Part shown: positions 6,478 to 11,895 of the stretch, piece by piece | Position numbering within the stretch: position 1 is the first letter of the stretch | Layout of the letters: the number at the start of each line of letters is the position of its first letter | From: Pseudomonadota bacterium | GTDB lineage: Bacteria > Pseudomonadota > Gammaproteobacteria > SZUA-229 | Length of the DNA: 11,895 nucleotides | Direction of reading: 5' to 3' | Assembly: GCA_030836935.1 (NCBI GenBank) | Contig: JAUPMA010000214.1 | Span: 1-11,895, forward strand | Position numbers and translations under genes: made by a program | The notes under the pieces: generated by a model | The model's input: the letters and a program-made list of their open reading frames with translations, nothing else | Databases searched by the model: none | Told to the model about the DNA's origin: nothing

Positions 6478-7272
6478 ATGACTATCCAGCAACCCATAGG
6501 CGTATTTGATTCCGGCGTCGGTGGCCTGTCGGTGGCAAAAAAAATCCGTGAAGCGCTGCCGCACGAAGATATTCTTTATATCGCCGATTCCCGCCATGCA
6601 CCTTATGGCAATAAATCACAGCAATTTATCGAGCAGCGATCCAGAGCACTGATCCAGTTCATGCTCGAACAGCATGCCAAGGCCATTGTGGTGGCCTGCA
6701 ATACGGCGACACTTTCCGCCATCCAGTCACTACGCGCAACATTTCACTTGCCCATAATCGGAGTCGAGCCGGGAATCAAACCGGCGTCATTGCAGACAAA
6801 ATCCGGCGTGATTGGTGTCATGGTAACCAGGCGCACTTCCTGCGCCACGGCATTTCATGAACTGGTGAAACGGTTTTCGGAAAATGTGCGTATTGAAGTA
6901 CAGGCCTGTGATGGTCTGGTTGAGCAGGTGGAAAAAGGTGATTTGCACAGCGCCGCAACCCGCGATCTGGTGGCGCGTTATGTTGTTCCGCTGCGGGACA
7001 GTGGTGCGGATACCATTGCGCTGGGTTGTACGCACTATCCGTTTTTGCTGCCGCTGATCCAGGAAATTGCCGGAGACGGTGTGAATATCATTGAAACCGG
7101 TTCGGCTGTTGCCAGGCAGGTGGTGCGACGGCTTACTGATGAAAATCATCTGGCAGGCAGCGATCATCCGGGAAAAGATATTTTTTATACCAGCGGCGAT
7201 GTTCAGGTTGCCGAAAATATTGTGAGTTATTTGTGGGGGCAACAGGAAAAGATTCTGCCATGTCCGATCTAG
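6478..7272 (+). CDS. murI: MurI, glutamate racemase
   Basis: A cytoplasmic cofactor-independent racemase converting L-glutamate to D-glutamate for the peptidoglycan stem peptide. It has 264 residues. Motifs in order: IGVFDSGVGGLSV (residues 7-19, catalytic-site Asp11), APYG, VVACNTAT with the first catalytic Cys, PIIGVEPGIKPA, and LGCTHYPFL with the second catalytic Cys and its His. The reading frame is open far upstream through tlpA, but the ATG at 6478 gives the canonical N-terminus and a 10-nt gap to tlpA. One motif departs from the family: the usual ATxGT loop reads MVTRRTSC here, with Arg replacing the Gly. The last 13 nt overlap the start of the next gene. Confidence 0.95.
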   Translation: MTIQQPIGVFDSGVGGLSVAKKIREALPHEDILYIADSRHAPYGNKSQQFIEQRSRALIQFMLEQHAKAIVVACNTATLSAIQSLRATFHLPIIGVEPGIKPASLQTKSGVIGVMVTRRTSCATAFHELVKRFSENVRIEVQACDGLVEQVEKGDLHSAATRDLVARYVVPLRDSGADTIALGCTHYPFLLPLIQEIAGDGVNIIETGSAVARQVVRRLTDENHLAGSDHPGKDIFYTSGDVQVAENIVSYLWGQQEKILPCPI

Positions 7273-8573
7273 CCGGGAATCCGCTATGGATTTATGTCAT
7301 TGTCGCCATGATTCTCATGGCTGGGTATGCATTGGTTTCATCGCGTGCCAGCCGGCGTCACAGCAAAATCCTTGAAGCAAATTTGCGCGAAGGTCTGGGT
7401 GAACCGGCTTCATTGCATCCTGTATTCGATGAGAAAAAGTGTTTTGGTTGCAAGGCCTGTGTTTCGGCATGTCCGGAAAATAATGTGATTGGAGTTATCA
7501 ATAACAAGGCGCAGCTTGTCAATCCATCGCATTGCATCGGTCACGGTGCCTGCAAGAAAGCCTGCCCGTTTGACGCCATTACACTGGTGTTTGGCAGCGC
7601 CAAACGCGGCGTTGATATTCCATTTGTCAGTGCTGAATTTGAAACCAGCGTACCGGGTATTTACATCGCCGGTGAATTGGGTGGCATGGGTTTGATTCGC
7701 AATGCTGTGGAGCAGGGCAAGCAGGCCATGAAAGCCATTGCCGGTAAAATAAAGCCGGGTGGTGATGAAAGCATTTACGATGTGGTGATTGTTGGCGCCG
7801 GGCCGGCTGGTATTGCAGCTACGCTGGCCGCGAAGGAAAAGAAACTGAATTATCTGACGCTGGAACAGGATAGCCTGGGCGGTACGGTATTTAATTTTCC
7901 GCGTGGCAAGATTGTAATGACGGCACCGATGAATCTGCCGCTGGTGGGCAAAATAAAAATGACTGAAACCACCAAGGAAGCCTTGTTGCAACTGTGGAAA
8001 AAAATTGAAGCAGATACCGGTATCCGGATTCATTACAACGTAGGCGTTACTGCAATCGATCCTGAAAGCAATGGTTTTGTTGTGTCCACGGCCAGACAAA
8101 AATATAAAACCAAAACTGTACTGCTTGGTATAGGCCGTCGCGGTTCGCCGCGCAAACTGAATGTGCCGGGAGAAAACTTGCCCAAGGTTGCATACCAGTT
8201 GATTGATCCAGAAGAATATGCAGGAAAAAAAGTGCTGGTAGTTGGCGGCGGAGACAGCGCGCTGGAAGCGGCTCTGGCTATTTCAGGGCAGCCTGGAACG
8301 GTTGTTGTTCTGTCCTATCGCAGCGAGGCGTTTTCACGGGTGAAAGAAAAAAACCGTGCGCGCATCCAGGAAGCCATGAACAGCAAGCGCATTCAGGTCA
8401 TGTTCAATTCCAATGTCAGGCAAATTGAAAATGACAGTGTAACGGTAGTTCAGGGGGAGCAGGTTTTCTGCATCAGGAATGATGCGGTGATTATCAGCGC
8501 GGGCGGTGTTTTGCCAACGGAATTCCTGAAGAAGGCCGGTATTAATGTCGAGACAAAATATGGAACAGCATGA
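7260..8573 (+). CDS. Membrane-anchored ferredoxin-flavoprotein, thioredoxin-reductase-like NAD(P)/FAD oxidoreductase
   Basis: A 437-residue protein, not an assigned named family member. In order: an N-terminal TM helix (about 9-28); a ferredoxin domain with C-x2-C-x2-C-x3-CP (Cys61, 64, 67, 71) and a second motif C-x2-H-x2-C-x3-CP (Cys92, His95, Cys98, Cys102); a short piece resembling the C-terminal end of FAD oxidoreductases (FETSVPGIYIAGELGGMGLI, 127-146); the FAD-binding GAGPAGIAA (179-187); and the NAD(P)-binding GGGDSALEAA (329-338). The protein stops at residue 437, where a normal flavoprotein would continue into the segment found earlier, so the fold seems circularly permuted. The CxxC of true thioredoxin reductase is absent. 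The fold should pass electrons between NAD(P)H, flavin and Fe-S clusters on the cytoplasmic side; the partner is unknown. The ATG at 7260 is preferred to a GTG at 7233. It overlaps murI by 13 nt and the next gene by 29 nt. Confidence 0.88.
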   Translation: MSDLAGNPLWIYVIVAMILMAGYALVSSRASRRHSKILEANLREGLGEPASLHPVFDEKKCFGCKACVSACPENNVIGVINNKAQLVNPSHCIGHGACKKACPFDAITLVFGSAKRGVDIPFVSAEFETSVPGIYIAGELGGMGLIRNAVEQGKQAMKAIAGKIKPGGDESIYDVVIVGAGPAGIAATLAAKEKKLNYLTLEQDSLGGTVFNFPRGKIVMTAPMNLPLVGKIKMTETTKEALLQLWKKIEADTGIRIHYNVGVTAIDPESNGFVVSTARQKYKTKTVLLGIGRRGSPRKLNVPGENLPKVAYQLIDPEEYAGKKVLVVGGGDSALEAALAISGQPGTVVVLSYRSEAFSRVKEKNRARIQEAMNSKRIQVMFNSNVRQIENDSVTVVQGEQVFCIRNDAVIISAGGVLPTEFLKKAGINVETKYGTA

Positions 8574-10554
8574 ATTTGTTTCTGTAAATAAACCCAGGAA
8601 TATCCTGATTGCACTATTGCTGGTGTATGGCATGTTAGTGAATTGCGAGGCTAAAACTGTTGAAGAGGCCAAACAATATATCCGGGTAAAAAATTTCCAG
8701 GAGGCTGTTCTGCTGCTGGACACGCTGGCGCAACAAGGCGATGCTGAAGCGCAATACATGCTGGCCGTCATGTATCGCAATGGTCATGGCGTTGACCGTG
8801 ATTTGCCCAGGGCCTTTGGCTGGTTCCTGAAAGCCGCACAAAACAAGCACGTCAAGGCACAGTATGAAGTGGGCATGTGTTATCTGAATGGCCTGGGTGT
8901 TGCGCCGGATTCCGCCCAGTCCAGAGTGTGGCTGGGCAAGGCGGCCGCACAAAATTATGCGCAAGCCAGCGAACAGCTGGTGCTGTTATCCGGCAAAACG
9001 GATGTGCAAAAAAATTCCGGGGACAATTTTTCACGCGCGCAACATGCCGTGCAAACAAAAGATAACAGGCTTCTTTCGCAACTGGTTGCGCACATCGCCA
9101 TTAACCAGGTTGATGTGCAGGGAAACAGCCTGTTGCATACGGCCAGTCAGTTCAATAATCAGGAAGCAGCCGAAATTCTTTTGCAATCGGGAATTGACCG
9201 GAATCTGCGAAACAAAAACAGCAGCACGGCCCTGGCTATTGCCATCAATGAAAATAACGCAGCGATTATTCAGCGGCTGCTTGAGAAAGCACGGGTAAAC
9301 GATCGTATTGAATCAACAGCGACACCCGTTATGCTGGCGGCGCGAAATGGCAATGACGACCTTGTCCGCCAGCTGGTGAGGCTGGGAGCCGATTTAACCG
9401 CAAAAGACAGTAGAGGTCTGAACGCGCTGGATTATGCCGAAAAAAGAAATCACGCTACAACAAAATCGTTATTGATTTCGCTGGGTATGAAACCGGAACG
9501 GTCACAAGCCGTGGATGTAGCGGCGGTGCCGGTTGAACGTACAGAATTCTACAAGGGCTGGACAGATCTGATGATTGCAGCGTGGAAAGGCAATGAACAG
9601 CAATGCCGCCAGTATCTGAAAAAAGATGATGTGAATGCAATGGATCCGCAAGGTCATACGGCACTGATGCGGGCTGCCATGAAAAATCACGGCAAGATCA
9701 TTGTGCTGTTGTTGCAAAATCGTGCAGACATCAATCTGCAAAACCGCCAGGGCGAAACTGCCCTGTATCTGGCTGCCGCAGAAAACCGGATCGATGCTGT
9801 TAATGTCCTGCTGCAAAATAAATCCGATGTTGATCTGGCGGCGAAGAATAATTCGACGGCGTTGATTTCTGCGGCCAGATCAAATCATCTTGCTGTCATC
9901 GAAGTCTTGCTGGCCAGCAGGGCCAATACAAATCTTCAGCAGGATAACGGCATGACGGCCTTGCATTGGGCGATCAGCAATCAGCAGGATGTTTCGGCCG
10001 CAAAACTGCTGGCCAGTGGCGCGAGGTTTGATATTTATGATAATCAGGGCCGGACAGCCCTGCATCTTGCGGCCATGCAAAACCGGCCGGCCTTGCTGGA
10101 TAAAATGATTGCTGCCGGTGCCAATATCAATTCGCAGGATACATCCGGTTACACGCTGCTTTCCTATGTTACCGAGTATGGTTCAGCATCCGCTGTTGCC
10201 AGCCTGATCCGGCGCGGTGCGGATGCCAATGTGGCGAGTCGACGCGGTAACAATACGCCACTGATGCTGGCGGCAGACAAGGGACTTGATGACAGTGTGA
10301 AAGTGCTGGCGGATAAAACTTCCGATATCAACCATAAAAACAATCACGGTGACACCGCACTGATTCTGGCTGCCAGAAGTGGCCATGCATCCATCGTAAA
10401 AATCTTGCTTGATCATGGCGCCAGGGCAAACATTCGCAACCAGAACAAGAATACGGCACTGGATGTAGCCAGGCTGGAAAACAGAAGCCATGTTGTTGAA
10501 TTGCTTGGCAAGCAACAGTCATCGAGTGAAAGTTTCTGGGATATCATCAAATAA
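8545..10554 (+). CDS. Exported Sel1-repeat and ankyrin-repeat protein
   Basis: A 669-residue repeat protein with no catalytic domain. A Sec-type signal peptide is likely: Lys16/Arg18, a hydrophobic core at about 20-32, and possible cleavage after CEA (34-36). Sel1 repeats follow (about 65-100 and 101-136, with the AQYMLAVMYRNGHGV pattern, plus a partial third). Then come about 14 ankyrin repeats in two blocks: four at 189-317, a 20-residue linker, and ten at 337-654. Good ankyrin signatures include GRTALHLAA (502-510) and GDTALILAARSGH (602-614). The C-terminus is a short Ser-rich tail. Such proteins bind partners, here probably in the periplasm; no partner can be named. The start at 8545 follows GAAGAAGG with 8 nt spacing; an ATG at 8560 is the alternative. 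It overlaps the flavoprotein gene by 29 nt, implying coupled expression, and converges on the barrel gene. Confidence 0.92.
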   Translation: MSRQNMEQHEFVSVNKPRNILIALLLVYGMLVNCEAKTVEEAKQYIRVKNFQEAVLLLDTLAQQGDAEAQYMLAVMYRNGHGVDRDLPRAFGWFLKAAQNKHVKAQYEVGMCYLNGLGVAPDSAQSRVWLGKAAAQNYAQASEQLVLLSGKTDVQKNSGDNFSRAQHAVQTKDNRLLSQLVAHIAINQVDVQGNSLLHTASQFNNQEAAEILLQSGIDRNLRNKNSSTALAIAINENNAAIIQRLLEKARVNDRIESTATPVMLAARNGNDDLVRQLVRLGADLTAKDSRGLNALDYAEKRNHATTKSLLISLGMKPERSQAVDVAAVPVERTEFYKGWTDLMIAAWKGNEQQCRQYLKKDDVNAMDPQGHTALMRAAMKNHGKIIVLLLQNRADINLQNRQGETALYLAAAENRIDAVNVLLQNKSDVDLAAKNNSTALISAARSNHLAVIEVLLASRANTNLQQDNGMTALHWAISNQQDVSAAKLLASGARFDIYDNQGRTALHLAAMQNRPALLDKMIAAGANINSQDTSGYTLLSYVTEYGSASAVASLIRRGADANVASRRGNNTPLMLAADKGLDDSVKVLADKTSDINHKNNHGDTALILAARSGHASIVKILLDHGARANIRNQNKNTALDVARLENRSHVVELLGKQQSSSESFWDIIK

Positions 10555-10560
10555 CAGTAA

Positions 10561-11895
10561 TCAGAAAATATAGTAATAGCCAAGATGGATGAAAAAGCTG
10601 CTTTCTTTTTCTGTACCGGTAACTGATGTAGTGGATTTGTTTTCGTATGTCAGGTCAGATTCGAATTGCCAGTTTTTGTTCTGGCGGTATTCAATCCTGA
10701 CGGATGGCGCCAGTTTGTCCGAGTGGCGTCCGTCATCATAATCGCGCTGTTCCATTTGCAATTTCGGGCCAAGCCGCCAGTCATTCCGGATGCGATATTT
10801 GGCGCTGCCGGTCACCGACAATATATCTGAACTGAATAACTGGCTGTAACGTATGTTCAATATGTTTACATCATTGTCTGTCAGCAGATTGGAACTCACC
10901 AGGCCGGCGGAATAACTGTATTCATTTCCGGTACCTTCCTGGGCATCCACTTGCGTGATAATTCCGGATGCCACTGTTGCATCGGTTCCCGATAAACTGG
11001 ATACGGAAAAATCCGCGTTGAATTCCAGATTCTCCCTGATGGGTTGCGTGTAAAGCGTGGTGATGGATTTGTAGAGTCCGGTCCGGTCCAGTGCCAGCTG
11101 TTCAAGTTCCTGTTCGCTCAATGCGGCGAGCAGATCGCCCATGGTGGAAACGCCAGTCTGTCCCTGCAATGAACTGCTGGTCGTGAGAAAAGGACTCTTG
11201 CGGTAATCCGCAATCACGTCCACGGTTGCCTGATTTGGCAAACGCCGGTTGTACACCATCATCAGATAATTGATTTCAGCAAATGCGGTGGAGTAATCGA
11301 GCATGGCAAAGAATGATTGCTGTTCTGTCCGGTAGCGTAATTCACTGCCAATTTCCTGGCGATCGGTAATGTCATCGGCAACCTGCTGAAGCGCAAACAG
11401 ACTGCCTTCCCAGTTGGGTAAAAATCCTGTCCAGGTGTAACCGGCGCTGACAAAATGCTTGTCGGTTTCGTGTGCAACTGTCTGGCCGGAAAACTCAACC
11501 GGATAACCGGCAATCAATCTGATCTGGTGCGATGGATGAAAACGGTAACCCGCGTCAACACCATCAAACCGGCCAACGACACCGGATGATCGGCCCTTTT
11601 GCCTGCCGATGCGGGTATCCACAATCTGTTCCGGCGAAATCATGTCGAAGTACATGTCGTTGACACGGGTCTTGTCGGTTTCATCTGCAATAAAATCATA
11701 AGTGTGCAGGGCAGAAAAATTGGTGCGCATTTTGTAATCGCCATTTACCAGGCGGCTGCTGTAGTTGATGCCAGTAGTCAGCAGTGAGTTGGTAACAATG
11801 CGGTCAGCCGCATCCGGTTTTACTGTGTCGCGATCATAAAACTGGAAAAAGGTGCCGAAGAAATCCCAGTAGACCGGTTTTTCTGAACCGGTGGA
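10561..11895 (-). CDS. Outer-membrane beta-barrel protein, C-terminal part (5' end beyond window)
   Basis: The minus-strand frame is open from the window edge to a TGA at 10563-10561, giving 444 visible residues. An internal Met at 11730 is not the start, because about 55 codons upstream are also open and have the same character (for example VYWDFFGTFFQFYDRD). The sequence consists of alternating polar/hydrophobic stretches rich in Tyr, Phe and Trp, separated by short polar turns. It ends FIHLGYYYIF with a terminal Phe, the hallmark of a last beta strand recognised by the BAM machinery. A helical-looking insert lies around MGDLLAALSEQELEQLALD. No enzymatic motif, heme site or plug domain is visible. 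The missing N-terminus may carry another domain. It is convergent with the ankyrin gene, 6 nt between stops, with no obvious terminator hairpin between them. The function is unknown. Confidence 0.82.
   Translation of the reverse strand, partial: STGSEKPVYWDFFGTFFQFYDRDTVKPDAADRIVTNSLLTTGINYSSRLVNGDYKMRTNFSALHTYDFIADETDKTRVNDMYFDMISPEQIVDTRIGRQKGRSSGVVGRFDGVDAGYRFHPSHQIRLIAGYPVEFSGQTVAHETDKHFVSAGYTWTGFLPNWEGSLFALQQVADDITDRQEIGSELRYRTEQQSFFAMLDYSTAFAEINYLMMVYNRRLPNQATVDVIADYRKSPFLTTSSSLQGQTGVSTMGDLLAALSEQELEQLALDRTGLYKSITTLYTQPIRENLEFNADFSVSSLSGTDATVASGIITQVDAQEGTGNEYSYSAGLVSSNLLTDNDVNILNIRYSQLFSSDILSVTGSAKYRIRNDWRLGPKLQMEQRDYDDGRHSDKLAPSVRIEYRQNKNWQFESDLTYENKSTTSVTGTEKESSFFIHLGYYYIF

Noticed and set aside
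7410..8099. A leftward open frame of 229 codons opposite the flavoprotein gene
   Set aside because: It lies entirely over a gene with clear Fe-S and FAD motifs; its own translation shows no family signature.
8631..8646. Lipoprotein signal (Cys at residue 34) in the Sel1-ankyrin protein
   Set aside because: The residues before the Cys are LVN; Asn at -1 does not fit a lipobox, so a signal-peptidase-I type signal is more likely.
10501..10515. Small hairpin TTGCTT-GGC-AAGCAA near the end of the ankyrin gene as a terminator
   Set aside because: It is inside the coding region and has no T-run after it.
11728..11730. Met codon as the start of the barrel protein
   Set aside because: The frame stays open for 55 codons further to the window edge with the same barrel-like composition, so this is an internal Met.

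Overview
The window looks like chromosomal DNA of a Gram-negative bacterium, most likely a gammaproteobacterium of roughly 50% GC. The grounds are an ampD-ampE pair, a full-length three-domain DsbD, the AmgK-MurU peptidoglycan salvage route (the Pseudomonas-type route, not the E. coli MurQ route) and an outer-membrane beta-barrel gene. I cannot name the genus from sequence alone. No phage, IS element, CRISPR array, tRNA or rRNA was seen, and no gene-free stretch exceeds about 170 bases.

Left part (1-3874, all leftward). In transcription order this is ampD, ampE, a histidine-phosphatase-family gene, amgK and murU (cut by the window edge). ampD and ampE are 3 nt apart. Four of the five genes belong to or sit beside peptidoglycan recycling: AmpD trims anhydromuropeptides, AmgK phosphorylates MurNAc at the anomeric position and MurU makes UDP-MurNAc. 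AmpE is the membrane protein classically encoded with AmpD. The phosphatase in the middle has no proven role here, but its position makes it a candidate for a pathway step. Two intergenic gaps, ampE/phosphatase and amgK/murU, each carry a long inverted repeat, and the two repeats have unrelated sequences. A good sigma70-type promoter lies just upstream of ampD.

Centre (4043-8573, rightward). Divergent from ampD is a tight set: dsbD, a TlpA-like thioredoxin, murI (glutamate racemase) and a membrane-anchored ferredoxin-flavoprotein. DsbD and TlpA handle periplasmic thiol-disulfide traffic, and MurI supplies D-glutamate for peptidoglycan. The fourth gene overlaps murI by 13 nt. It encodes a TM helix, two 4Fe-4S-type motifs (one with His in a Cys position) and a thioredoxin-reductase-like flavoprotein whose segments appear circularly permuted. 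This is the most unusual gene in the window.

Right part (8545-11895). A gene overlapping the flavoprotein by 29 nt encodes a probably exported protein with Sel1 repeats followed by about 14 ankyrin repeats. It converges, with 6 nt between stop codons, on a leftward gene encoding the C-terminal part of an outer-membrane beta-barrel protein that continues past the window edge. The overlaps suggest that the Sel1-ankyrin protein and the flavoprotein are made together, but what they do is unknown.
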